From positions 2,298 through 26,391 of the forward strand of contig CAMPET010000037.1 in NCBI GenBank assembly GCA_946803715.1: a stretch of 24,094 bases of DNA, in the 5' to 3' direction. Positions within the stretch are counted from its first letter, which is position 1. The number at the start of each line of letters is the position of its first letter. This stretch comes from Beroe ovata. Its lineage: Eukaryota; Ctenophora; Nuda; Beroida; Beroidae. Of this stretch, positions 1-10,060 are shown in pieces. The notes under the pieces were generated by a model. That model was given only the letters and a program-made list of their open reading frames with translations, had not been told where the DNA came from and did no database searches. The translations under genes were made by a program, and so were the position numbers.

Positions 1-55
1 TTTACCGGCACTTACGACACTAACTTCAATCACTGCACTAAGTCACGTGACATAG

Positions 56-452
56 CTAACCTCCGTTTGCTGGAATTGCCACGATGAATGCCATCTCCTC
101 GAGTCCTGTTTCCCCTTCCAAAATGCTGAGTCGTATCCGGGTCATGGCATCTGGAAGTGGAGTCTCGATCGAGAGGAAGTATCCGTGAAAGAGAGGCGCT
201 GAGAGTCTTGTCGCCTTGGCAACACCGCTCCAATCACTCCAATCAATAGCATCTGGGGCTAGGTCCACTACGCTTTCTGGTATAAACAGGAATGATATAT
301 GCTATTGAAGAATCGCTCATATGATCATTTGAATTCTGCATTTTCCATACTTCGGCAATTCTGGAATGAGATTGAGAAGTCGCATAGGGCTTACCTGGAT
401 TTGCGTTCCTTACAAATAAAATGATGAGCACGAAGAACACCGTTAACAACAT
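56..452 (-). CDS. Possible small single-pass membrane protein, two exons, function unknown
   Basis: I do not recognise this gene. On the minus strand an exon from an ATG at 452 down to 395 encodes a short hydrophobic stretch (MLLTVFFVLIILFV) followed by RNANP. It ends at a good donor (CAG/GTAAG). After a 118-base intron (277-394, acceptor ATACCAG) a second exon runs from 276 to the TAG at 56-58. The phases agree and give about 92 residues: an N-terminal membrane anchor or uncleaved signal, then an acidic, Trp-containing region (DAIDWSDWSG) and a C-terminus ending ANGG. The hydrophobic frame stays open upstream of the ATG to about 530, so the segment could instead be an internal exon of a longer protein. 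The gene points away from the spectrin-repeat gene. Support is only splice signals, phase and hydrophobicity, so it could be spurious. Confidence 0.4.
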
Positions 453-763
453 AAATAGGACCCGATTTGCCCAAAATAGAGAAAAGAAAGTTGTCACGTA
501 CACACTGGATGTAACTACAGGGAGCTACAGTTCGAGAAAATAACGAAGAAGAAGATTAAGTTATGGTGAATGTATCAGGTTGATCAATCGAAGTTTGGAA
601 CATTTGCCAGTGTTCGCAATTAGAGGTTAAATTACAGCACGCCTCACAGAAAAGCGGCATGAATATGTCACGAGGGGGAAGTAGGGTTCCATCATTGGGC
701 AATCAAGTGGATGCTCTCATGTGTGGTAATTCGGATTGAAAGCCACGTGGTGTGTGNGTGGGA

Positions 764-796
<33 letters not shown>

Positions 797-1400
797 AGTG
801 TTTTCTTCTACCTCCATGCGCACACATCTACTTGTCTGATATGCGAACAGAGAAGTGTTGACCGCGTAAACAAAGAAACTTACAGTTTCATCACTTGAGG
901 TGATTACACGTACTATGTTTCATTCCGCAGGGCCATGAATAATGCATGGCATTGTCCATCCTGCGCATGGCTGCTGTCTGTATGGAATATTAATATTCAT
1001 AGAAGACCGAGAATATGAAGCTTTGTCTTCCATTTGCAGTATAGCTGAGAAGTGCGCCAATTAATTATTCAGTATTCGCAGCGCAATTCTAAAAGTTCCT
1101 AATCGACTGCCCCATCCACTCTGATCCTGCCCCCACCCCCAAATGGCGCGCCCCATGCAGTAGATAACACTAGGCTATGAATTTCCCCCAACAATGGTCA
1201 ATGAGACTTCAACCCATAGGCTTGCTAAAGTTAGCCTTACCCCTGCTCCTATCTAACACTATAGGCTACACTATGTAACACTCCCAACACTATAGGCTAC
1301 ACTATAGGCTACAAATTTTAAATGATATAGTATGGTCAATGAGACTCCTTGAACAATTCCTTGTCACAATGTAACACATGATTTACACACGTGCACGCAG
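453..1400. other. Non-coding stretch between the minus-strand gene and the first visible spectrin-repeat exon
   Basis: It holds a TG microsatellite (about 750-788) interrupted by an N at 757, and an imperfect short tandem repeat at 1255-1312 built on CTATAGGCTACA. It ends in a splice acceptor (GTGCACGCAG) at 1391-1400. No exon here connects in phase with the exon at 1401. The 5' part of the spectrin-repeat gene is therefore either upstream or lost at the N. Confidence 0.6.
750..788. repeat. TG microsatellite with an N
   Basis: An alternating TG run of about 35 bases, interrupted once by an N and a GGGA variant, followed by TATATA. It is ordinary simple sequence. Confidence 0.9.
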
Positions 1401-4400
1401 GGTGTGAGTGAAGAGTTACGGCAAAGTCACAAGATAATTGACGATGTCAAGGAAATAGCAGATCAGCTGCGGGAAGAGGATACAAGCGTTGACTTTGATA
1501 ACGAAGTCGACCAACTCGTCGAGACGTATACCACCATTTCTGAAGTTGTGACACTCAAAACGGTAAGTGTATGAGGGGATTGTAATAACACATTCCCCGC
1601 GGTGCTCCAGATTTGGGGACCTAGAGAATTGGACATCATCTGGTCAGTTCACTTGCGACACAGTGAATCACGATTATTGGACTACTAGAAGTCAAACCAA
1701 TTCGTCAAATGAAGTACTTGCATTCCTCACAATTCCGTTGTAAGGGTGGGGTTATTTTAACGCAATTCTCCAGGACCAATACAAGACAGTGTGTGAGGAT
1801 TGGGATGCGTTCACTGCATGTGCAGAGGAAAGTAGAGCATGCATTGTCGAGTGGAAGGACCTCCTCCAGCAGGAGGACCCTATCGGTCCAGAGTTAGAGG
1901 ACGGGTTTGAGGAGATATCCAAACAGAGGGTTTGTGCTCATTTTATGGAGTTAATTACTCTGAGATTGCGTATTACTTAGGAGATTGCGTAATCATACTC
2001 TCTGTGCTGATATCTTTGGGCATATCTTAATAAAATTCCCTCACTGATGCAGGGTGTGCAAAAACGTTTTTGGCACACCCTAACACTCCCACACTGATGA
2101 CTACTGTCAGTATCACACACTTTCTATCTCAGACGTTGCTTTACGATGCATGCAAGGGAAGTGTCGTCTCACTAACAGAACTCTCTAAAAAACTGGTGGA
2201 GAAAGCTGGTCCTGATGCGACGGCTATTATTCTCAGTGAACTGAACTCAGTCCAACATCAATACGAGGATGCCATCGGTACTATTTATACGTCTCATAGT
2301 GGATCAGTAGTACGCTTACCCTAAGACCCTCAAAACTCCCTCCTGATTTCCCATCTTATTGCAATACCCGATTGGTGATTTTCTCCATTTACCATATCAT
2401 TATCGTCAGACTCAGTAGTCACTCTAGCACCCTCCCCCTCCATGACTCTGTCCTCACCCTATTCATCACAACTCTCCCACCCCCCTAATCACCTCCCTCT
2501 CACCCCTCTAACCCCATCTGTTTACAGAGGAGTCAGAGGCACAGGATGCGCGGCTCGGGGCAGCGCTCTCCGACTGGCACTACTTCAACTCCCAGCTGGA
2601 CGATTTGTCCAGTTGGTTGGAGGAGGTTAAGGGAGAGGTACAGAGTGATATCCCTACCATCACCGGAGCTCTGCAGCTGGAGCGACTGGCATACCAACAG
2701 GAGGTACTGTGAGCTGCACGTGCACAAAGTGCGCGCGCGCGGGATTACTGCACGTGTTGATGTTGTCAGCTAGATTGAGAGAGCACGCGCGCAATGCGCG
2801 CCACATCTCACGACACCGCCACATCCTCATTACTTTGATCAGGAGTTGGAGCGTGGCATGGAATCCAACGAGGAGTTGTATCAGGATCTGTGTGACCGGG
2901 GTACGTACTATCTGAACAACTGTCCCGAATTCTCCGATCTGGAAGATAAGATGGACACGCTGGATACCAGATGGAAAGATCTGGAGGTTAACGTGCCGAA
3001 TAGATCGGAAAATATACGCGCACTCCTCGCTGCATGGCAGGTATTCTTTTACTGTGTGTGTACTGTGTGTTTCGTGTGTGTGTGTGTTTCTGTGTGTGGG
3101 TTTCTGTGTAGTTACTATGTCTGTGTGTACTGAGAAAGTGCTCTGACCTAGGGTTGATTGTTTGGCGGCTATTGTCTTGACCAATCTTTGAATCATCAGC
3201 ATGAGCATTCTGTTCATTCCTGCATATATCCATCACTTCCTACTGCTGAGTGCCTATTGAATTAGCATACATTGGGGAATTCTTCCATAGGGTCATTTAT
3301 TAGTCCTGCGCGCGCATACACATTCGTTAACTCAATTATATGAAATCCAAAATCATATGAATATGTTATGTTATGTTATTGTTATTCAAAATATGCCGAA
3401 TATTTTGGGTTAAGTTTCATATAGACGAGAGTCCTCATGGAGAGCATTGTTAGGAATGAGTTCTTCATAGCCTGCAATTCGGTTTAAATAATTAATTTTG
3501 CCTCCACTTTATAATACTGATATGAATCTATGCTATCAAATTAAAGTTTATTTTCGTTGAATCAACGTCGCGAACTTCCTTGCACCACATCATTTGTCTT
3601 AGCTCTATTATTTCATTCTATTTTCCCCATCTTCCATCTAAATCTTCGTGGCAATTGTGGCAACACCATGTGCCATGATATGGCAATGCCATATCATATC
3701 TCAGACTCACAACGCCATGTGCTCATCTCTGACTATAGAATTCTCATTACCTCGTGTCCTGCCCTGTTGCCATGGTGTCCACCGTAAACACTGCTGGTCC
3801 GTAATTAGCTCCTCTATTATACAGTCCACCTGCAGTCGGTTAAACAGCTAGGAGATGTTTGGGACACACATACACACATACACACGCACACACACACACA
3901 CATCGTATTCTTAGTTATCTGTTGTACTTATCTTGCAGCTCACTCATAGCTTTATTTCGCACGCGCGGATTCTCAACTCAAATCTTTTGTTGAAAATGAA
4001 GTACATTTGTGCTTTTGGGCTTTGGCCTTGGTTCATTAGCTCCAGTGTATACTTCGTCGTGAACTGTCCTATGCAGTAGATTCTACAATTTGCTGTTAGC
4101 TGTGCATTATGCAACTACATTGTCTAGTGTAAATTGTCTAGTGTACACTGTTCAATGTAAAATGTATAGTGTACATTGTCCAATGTACAATGTATAGTGT
4201 ACAATGTATAGTGTACACTGTACAATGTACAATGTATAGTGCATACTGTACAATGTACAATGTATAGTGTACACTGTACAATGTACAATTTATTTTGTAT
4301 ATTGTCCAATGTACAATGTATAGTGTACACTGTTCAATGTAAAATGTATAGTGTACATTGTCCAATGTACAATGTATGGTGTACAATGTTAAGTGTAGAA

Positions 4401-5699
4401 TGTACAATGTATAGTGTACAATGTACAATGTACATTGTCCAATGTACAATGTATAGTGTACACTGTACAATATAAAATGCACTGTTAGGAGATAGACGAA
4501 GGGACACGGGAGTTGGAACAGTGGATAGACGATGCGAGAGTGGTCATCCCTGCACCTGACGACCTCTCTGTTCACCCAGGTACACTGATCCCTATACTAT
4601 ACATGTGGTGGGGGGTGAATTCTAGACGTCTTGTAAATCACAATGTACAATGTATACTGTACAATGTGGATTGTAAAGTATACAATGTAAACGGTAGATT
4701 GTTCGTCTCGACACGCGATCATAACGCGCATCTAATGTCCCAATACCTGTGCTCAGGAAGTTTAGAGGAGACAGCAGCAGATCTAATCCGGTATAAGAAC
4801 TTCACGGAACAACTGCACGAAAGACGGTGTAATTTGCACGATTTGAAAGCTAAGTTAGAGGACATCGAATACGAGAAGGAATCAGGTAGAATGATCGCAG
4901 TACTTGGCACCTCATAATTCTTGACATCACAATCAAATTGACAGTGACACCTATCATTAACTGTTGCATTTTCAGCTGAGTTGAGGCAGCTGGTAGACAC
5001 TTTTGCCGAGTTAGACAGAAGTTTGGACGGTTTGAAGGACGAAACTCTCTCGTGGCGACAAAATCTAGAGGACTCTACCAATTTGTGGAATACAGTTTCC
5101 CCAGCAGATGACAGGCAAGCTCTTCCCTGTTTTACTTATCATCTGAAACTACTTCCAGTTTTCTATTGTGAGAAGTAATAGTAATGTTCAGCTTGTAGTG
5201 ACTGGTAATTGCATTGCAGTATGATAGCACAAGAATTGAACAAGCTGCGCGATCAGCAGTGTGCACTAGCTGAAGCAGTGACCTCACTCAATGTAAAGAT
5301 TGTTGACGTTCTCAGCAAACCCACACCGTGAGTTTTTTACCCTAGCTTACTAGTTACCCCATCATACCCCATCATAGTTACCCCATCATAAAGCAGTTAA
5401 CGATCATGATTTACTCTTTATCTTAATTCTAATTAGCCGTGATTTAGATTACAACCCTAGTTACGGCACATGTGATCAATATGCCCCATTTCACTGTGAT
5501 GTATCCCGTTTTCAGCGGTCCATCCTGGTGTAGCTCTATTGTGAGGTGGCTGTCCCTTCTCCTCCTACTCTACCTTATATTCTACACTCTCTTCCTCTGG
5601 CTTACAGATAACGGCTCCTGCCCGGGCAGGAGTTGGCGATGGTGGCAGCATATACCGCCACCCTTAGCCACCACCTCCTTCAGGCAGCTGCCTCACTGA
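1401..5699 (+). CDS. 3' part of a spectrin-repeat protein with a C-terminal KASH-like membrane anchor (nesprin-type)
   Basis: Ten exons join without a phase conflict: 1401-1562, 1774-1929, 2133-2277, 2528-2703, 2843-3040, 4489-4579, 4757-4885, 4976-5114, 5220-5327 and 5516-5699. They encode about 495 residues to a TGA; the N-terminus is not in the window. Most of it is charged alpha-helix with spectrin-repeat spacing and tryptophans (LSDWHYF, SSWLEEV, LDTRWKDL, LAAWQ, ELEQWIDDA, NLWNTV). The last exon gives a basic-aromatic lead (SIVRWLS), a membrane segment of about 20 residues (LLLLLYLIFYTLFLWL) and a tail of about 30 residues with one cysteine and a PPP. Spectrin repeats plus a C-terminal anchor is the layout of KASH/nesprin proteins, which link the outer nuclear envelope to the cytoskeleton through SUN proteins. 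The tail does not end in the usual PPPX, so the KASH assignment is inference. The intron after 5114 appears to use a GC donor. Confidence 0.75.
2051..2081. repeat. Near-perfect 31-bp palindrome
   Basis: The halves AGGGTGTGCAAAAACG and TTTTTGGCACACCCT are inverted copies differing by one C. It lies in the intron before the 2133 exon. The arm resembles the tip of the element starting at 10722 (CAGGGTGTGTCAAAAA), so it may be two fused transposon ends with no interior. Confidence 0.75.
3866..3903. repeat. CA microsatellite
   Basis: An imperfect CACACATA/CACA run inside the long intron of the spectrin-repeat gene. Confidence 0.85.
4118..4478. repeat. Palindromic tandem array built on GTACAATGTATAGTGTACA
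   Basis: About 360 bases are made of variants of TGTACAATG, TATAGTGTACA and CACTGTACAATG, with larger blocks repeating (for example the stretch around 4140-4200 recurs near 4320-4375). TGTACA and GTAC are self-complementary, so both strands read alike and hairpins can form throughout. Long open frames of Tyr/Ile/His/Cys/Thr or Met/Tyr/Ser/Val/Gln/Cys on either strand come only from the repeat period and are not genes. The array runs to within about 10 bases of the acceptor at 4487-4488. A short degenerate block of the same type lies in the next intron (about 4641-4692). Confidence 0.9.
4641..4692. repeat. Short degenerate copy of the GTACAATGTATA repeat
   Basis: CAATGTACAATGTATACTG and following bases match the array in the preceding intron. 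It lies between the exons ending at 4579 and starting at 4757. Confidence 0.7.
5350..5394. repeat. Short tandem repeat TACCCCATCA
   Basis: Three to four copies of TACCCCATCATA in the last intron of the spectrin-repeat gene. Confidence 0.75.
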
Positions 5700-6163
5700 G
5701 CCTGCTGTGAAACAGGATCATGAGTGAAATGGTTTGGCAAATGCTTGGTATGATATAACGGCTGTTGTTAATTTTGTGGTGCTACTGCTACTGCATCTTA
5801 TGCAGAAACTCGACTCTAAGTCACAGTTATAATAGTCAATAGTTTAATAGTCACACTCACAGTTAATTGACAAAGTTCTTTTAGGTCTTTATGTCTGTAT
5901 ATTTGGTTTTCAAATTTCGATACAGTACTTCAGGCTATTTATTAAATTTTGATGATCTTGATAATTGATGATAAAGATTGATGATATTGATAAATTTAAG
6001 CAGTTTCAACTTTGACTATGCAGTATGCACATAATCATTTAAATTATTACTGTAGTGATACTGATACTCATATGTCATTGTATACGTTATTATTTGATCT
6101 CAGAAGAAAATCGTGGATATTATTTCATTTCTTCCTCGAGGACAGCAGCTACACTGCAGGACA
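5700..6163. other. 3' flank of the KASH-like gene
   Basis: AT-rich sequence after the stop codon, with a run of TTGATGAT/GATAATTGATG repeats around 5945-5998. I see no convincing gene. A standard AATAAA signal was not found close to the stop codon. Confidence 0.5.
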
Positions 6164-6286
6164 TTGTAGGATTTCACCCTACCCTCGCGTCGCTGGCGGG
6201 ATTTGATCCCTGGCCCTGAGCTGGCAAGGGCCCGGAATTACTGCAATTGCGCGGCGCCGACGATAGGGCCGAAGAACTCTACAAAG
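6164..6286. mobile_element. Small TIR element (MITE-like), copy 1
   Basis: It starts TTGTAGGATTTCACCCTACC and continues with GCTGGCGGGATTTGATCCCT, GCAAGGGC and a GCGCGGCGCCGACGATAGGG tail, ending near CTCTACAAA. The left end and core match the better-preserved copy at 15753-15849. The right end here has drifted (GATAGGGCCGAAGAACTC). It has no coding capacity. The superfamily is not clear because no target-site duplication could be fixed. Confidence 0.65.
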
Positions 6287-6329
6287 TCTACAAAGCAAGG
6301 CACTGACGTACCTAATTCTATGATTAAAT

Positions 6330-6538
6330 AATAAAGCGTCGCGTTGCTAGACTGCTGATGCAAGCTACACGAATGCTGATGCACGCGCCGCGCGAAACGA
6401 AATTCTCGGCACCAGGCGCGCGCAAATTATTATAGTCTGGCAATGCTAGACCGCTGATGCAAGCCGCGAGAATAAGTTTGCGCCCCGCGCGCGCAAAACG
6501 AAATTCTCGACAGGGTCTATCATCGATCGACAAAAATT
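6330..6538 (+). repeat. GC-rich interspersed repeat ending in CGATCGACAA
   Basis: Two related sub-blocks in tandem share GCTAGAC, GCTGATGCAAGC, GCGCGC-rich sequence and AACGAAATTCTCG. The second ends TCTATCATCGATCGACAA. The same cassette appears in the other orientation at about 15987-16092. Its minus-strand frame spells SIDDRPCREFR, and the same peptide appears in the 15.9-kb copy. That follows from shared DNA and does not by itself indicate a gene. Confidence 0.75.
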
Positions 6539-6539
6539 A

Positions 6540-6890
6540 TTACAATGCGTTAACTAAATTCCATGGGCAGCAGGTCGTAAACTCTATGCTATCTTATTTC
6601 ATGTACATTGAAATCTTGTCAGTCTGGTGCAAGTAGCGCAAAAACAAAATTTTGCAAAACGAATTATTCGACAAGAAAATCATTAATTACTGTGTTCATT
6701 GAATCTGATATGAGAAAAAATACTCTCCATGATTAATTTCTGAGGTATAAGATTGATTAAAATTGATTCTGTTTTTTGCATGAGTTTACTCAGAGGGAGA
6801 ACTATAACAATTTGCTTCATGGTCCTATGGTTCCCCAAGTCATATTAGCTAGTTTGTAACTTATCCTGCTTCTATTCTATTTTTTTATTT
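6540..6890. other. AT-rich DNA with no recognised feature
   Basis: I see no coding region, repeat boundary or RNA gene here. Its AT content is high, and it precedes the duplicated block. Confidence 0.5.
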
Positions 6891-7718
6891 CTCAAAACAT
6901 GCCACTTGTAAACTGTGAATGATGGTTCCAATGCTGTAAAATAAAATCAATTTGTTTTACTGAACAATTTGTTTTACTAACTCAACTCAATACTTAAAAT
7001 CACAAATTCATTACTCTTTTCATTCACTCATCAATTGTTACATTCACTTCACTCATTCACTAACTCATTCACTCACTCAATATCTCACTTCTAGACTCTA
7101 AGAAAATAAAAGATAGTCTCAAGAGATGTATCTTTTGAACTGAATGTCAAGAATGTCATGTATGAAGCAAGGGCCAATCTGTGTGGAGATACTGAGTAGA
7201 GTCTATGTCTTGAAACTGTCAGGAGAGTTGTGATGAAAGTGTGTTGGTTTGATTCAATTGACTTTGTCACTCTGTCTACAATGTTCAATCATCTGTAGCT
7301 TGTATCTCATGTTTGATGTTGGTGAATGGAGCCAAAAGTCAGAGAACATATTTTCATCTTTTCTGTGAAGGATCAATTGGATGTTCTGACATCGAGAAGA
7401 GGATGTTGTGAAAATTGTGCTAGACATGTTTGAAGTGGTTAAAGGAAGGATTCTATCAAGAGGAGTGTTTGTGCCATGTTATTTAGAATATCTGAAAGAT
7501 TCAATCAAACAGTTTTCTGTTCTATGAAGTTGATTGATTCCCAACTTAATTATGGACTTGATGGAACAAACAGCTAGATTGAAATTCATCATTGTGAATA
7601 TAATTGATAAGACTAAAGTGATGCACAGAATGGTGTTTAAGAATCCGACATTGAACTCGAACTTCTCATTCGTGCCACTGTGTTCAGTCCTTCCAGATAA
7701 GACCTACCAACTAAAGTT
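6891..7718 (+). repeat. Direct duplication, unit 1 (degenerate mobile-element sequence)
   Basis: From CTCAAAACATGC through CTCACTCA-type repeats, TCAAGAGATGT, TGAAGCAAGGGCCAATCTGTG and the coding-like end KTKVMHRMVFKNPTLN...SSVLPDKTYQLK, this unit matches 7877-8650 closely. Frames on the plus strand are broken by several stops and shifts, so it is a decayed element. The match ends at the N at 7719, beyond which the sequence is unrelated. Confidence 0.85.
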
Positions 7719-7743
7719 NATCTGGTATATAATCCTGTAGAAT

Positions 7744-7771
7744 AATTTATTTTATTTATTTATTTATTTTG
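7744..7771. repeat. TTTA simple repeat
   Basis: About seven TTTA units between the two duplicated blocks, just after the N junction. Confidence 0.85.
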
Positions 7772-7876
7772 CGGATACCTAAGATACCTAATCACGTGAG
7801 AGCTGCAGAAAGTTTCGATACATTTAAAGCTTGTTTGTCTTTTATTTTCATTTAAAAAACAATAAAACTTTCCCTT

Positions 7877-8658
7877 CTCAAAACATGCTACTTTCAACTC
7901 AATTCAATACTTCAAATCACTCAATTCAATACTTCAAATCACTAATTAATTACTCTTTTCGTTTACTCATAAATTGTTTCATTAACTTCACTCATTCACT
8001 CACTCAATCTCTCACTAATAGACTCTAAGGGAATGAAAGATAGTCTCAAGAGATGTTCCTTTTGAACTGAATGTCATGTATGAAGCAAGGGCCAATCTGT
8101 GTGGAGATCCTGAGTAGAGTCTATGTCTTGAAACTGTCAGGAGATTTGTGATGAAAGTGTGTTGGTTTGATTCAATTGACTTCCTCACATTGTCTACAAT
8201 GTTCAATCATCTGTAGCTTGTATCCAATGTTTGATGTTGGTGAATGGAGCAAAAAGTCAAAGAACATATATTTTCAACTTATCTGTGAAGGATCAATTGA
8301 GAATGGGTCTTGTGACGTCCCAAAGGGGAAGTTTTGAAATTTGTGCTAGACATGTTTGAAGTGGTTAAAGGAAGGATTCTATCAAGAGGAGTACTAGTAT
8401 TTGTGCCATGTTATTTAAAATATCTGAGAGACTCAATCAAACAGTTCTCTGTTCTATGAAGTTGATTGATTCTCAACTTAATTATGGACTTGATGGAACA
8501 AACAGCTAGATTGAAATTCACCATTGCGAATATAATTGATAAGACTAAAGTGATGCACAGAATGGTGTTTAAGAATCCGACATTGAACTGGAACTTCTCA
8601 TTCAAGCCACTGTCTTCAGTCCTTCCAGATAAGACCTACCAACTAAAGTTCTTTTCAA
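7877..8658 (+). repeat. Direct duplication, unit 2 (degenerate mobile-element sequence)
   Basis: This is the second copy of the block at 6891-7718, about 0.95 kb downstream, with small indels and substitutions. The last part, 8466-8650, keeps an open frame (DLMEQTARLKF, KVMHRMVFKNPTLNWNFSF, SVLPDKTYQL). Unlike unit 1 it runs on without a break into the transposase-like sequence at 8660-9410, so it is probably the 5' part of that element. Confidence 0.8.
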
Positions 8659-8659
8659 G

Positions 8660-9410
8660 AGGTATCTCAAAGAGCAACCAAATGCTGTGGTTGACACTAT
8701 CCCTAGTACATTACCAAGTTAGTACCAAGTTAAGGTGTCATTTGATGTTAGAAGATGTGTGATTGATGGGAAATTGAGAGGTTGTATTCGCGGTCCCACA
8801 GCAGCGCGTTGTTATGGTTGTGACTGGACTATAGAGGATTACTATATTGGAGATAGAGAGAAAGAGGTATTCATGGAGCATTATTTGATGTATGATGTTG
8901 GTGAACAGAGCGAGAAGTCAGAGAACATATATTTCCGTCTATTTTGATAGGGTTTGATGGGGCGTCGTGATGCCAAGAAGAGACTGAACTTCACAGAGGA
9001 ACCAATTGCCCCTCTGGAGAGCATGACTGTTCTCCACACCGTTATCAATTGTTGTAAATTGATGTTCAATACTCTCAGCATAGCCGAGTGTTGCGACTTG
9101 AGTACCATCAAACCGTACAAGAACATGTCATCAGAAAATGTTAAACTGAGAGATGCCAGTATCAAGAACTTTGCCAAGAAACTATTGCGTACCACTGGCA
9201 TATGTGTACGAAACATTGGGCACAACAACACAGGTGGTGGTCTTGACGGCAATCATGCCAAGGCATTCTTTGAAAATGGACAATATTTGTGACACCATAT
9301 TCAAGAACAAATACAGTTGTCTCATCAGGAAGGCGATGAGAGATCTTCATGTGATTTTATGCATAATCAATTCCAATTTGCCTGTGCATGTCAAGCAAAA
9401 AGTCATATAA
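8660..9410 (+). pseudogene. Decayed transposase, possibly RAG1/Transib-like
   Basis: Plus-strand frames, joined across at least one stop (within codons near 8728) and a shift near 9280, show an ordered set of motifs. They are YQVKVSFD, a CxxC in ARCYGCDWTIED, IAPLESMTVLHTVINCC, a glycine-rich NNTGGGLDGNHAKAFFEN, and a helix ending INSNLPVHV. The order (Asp after a beta-strand, CxxC, an LH helix, a Gly-rich loop) resembles the core of RAG1/Transib-type DDE transposases as I know them. This is pattern similarity, not an alignment. The expected second Asp before LH is not present (V in MTVLH), which fits a dead copy. No terminal inverted repeats with RSS-like heptamers were found. Confidence 0.45.
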
Positions 9411-10060
9411 CATTTATTTTCGACTTTTTCATGAAGGATAAATAGGGTGTTGTGATGTCCAAAAGAGGATGAACTTCATGGAGAAACCAATCGCCCCTCT
9501 GGAGAAAGTTCTCCACTCCGTTATCAATTGTTGCAAATTGATGCTCAATACTCTCGTCGTAGCCAAGTGTTGCAACTTGAGTACCGTCATACCCTACAAG
9601 AACATGTCATCAAAGAATGTGAAACTGAGAGATGATGGTATCGAGAAGTACTCGAAAATTTATTACGTAGAACCAGTATCTTCACGTGATACTATGAATA
9701 TCATGTATATTGAATTCCAATTTACCAGTCCATGTCAAAAAGTATTCAGAACTATGTCCAAAGACCACTGTTGCTCTTACCTGCGTCCCCTTCTTCCGGT
9801 TCAACATCACTATCCATACAGTTTTGTTCCACTCCTGGGAGCATATCCAGAACAACGAGTCTTGGTTTCATAAGATAAAGCTTCCTTCGAATATGTGGGA
9901 ATCATGAAGTACCCCAAGACACTATTATGAACCAGACCATTGACAGAACCAAAGCATTAGTCATAACAGCACTGATAAAGATCTTGTTGACAAACATACC
10001 AAGGCATTCTTTGAGCATTTTCAAGAACCCATACACTTCATAACATACCTCATCTCATAT
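9390..10060 (+). pseudogene. Second decayed partial copy of the same transposase
   Basis: Sequence from about 9390 repeats the segment at about 8895-9400: KKSYN/KSEN region, then MEKPIAPLEKVLHSVINCC, NMSSKNVKLRD, INSNLPVHVKKY and LFHSWEHIQNNE. A further piece near 9960-10040 reads HTKAFFEHF, resembling HAKAFFEN of the first copy. Stops and frame shifts break it up. Two open frames (9469-9873 and 9710-9907) each cover only part of it. I read it as a rearranged, non-functional copy next to the first. Confidence 0.55.

Larger units (their letters stand above)
3041..4488 (+). other. Long intron (about 1.45 kb) of the spectrin-repeat gene, rich in simple repeats
   Basis: This is the largest intron of the gene, between exons ending LLAAWQ and starting EIDEGTREL. 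It contains TG-rich sequence (3052-3130), a TATGT/TATGTTAT repeat (about 3360-3382), a CA microsatellite (about 3866-3903) and the long palindromic tandem array at 4118-4478. I see no conserved exon in it. Confidence 0.7.

Noticed and set aside
665-725. Possible first exon of the spectrin-repeat gene (ATG ... CTCATGTGTG/GTAATT)
   Set aside because: Joining it directly to the exon at 1401 runs into a stop codon (TGTGAGTGA). No intermediate exon could be supported.
4138-4575. Long minus-strand open frame (145 codons) rich in Tyr, Ile, His, Cys and Thr, and a similar plus-strand frame at 4239-4475
   Set aside because: Both run through the palindromic tandem array. The composition comes from the repeat period, not from a gene.
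6185-6225. tRNA-like T-arm (GGCGGGATTTGATCCC)
   Set aside because: No acceptor, D-arm or anticodon arm around it, and the same sequence is the interior of the TIR element at 15753-15849.
7091-8206. Minus-strand frames starting MNIVD(R/N)V in both duplicated units
   Set aside because: The same frame in two copies follows from the duplication. Motif evidence for coding is on the plus strand, and the minus frames have no recognised domain.
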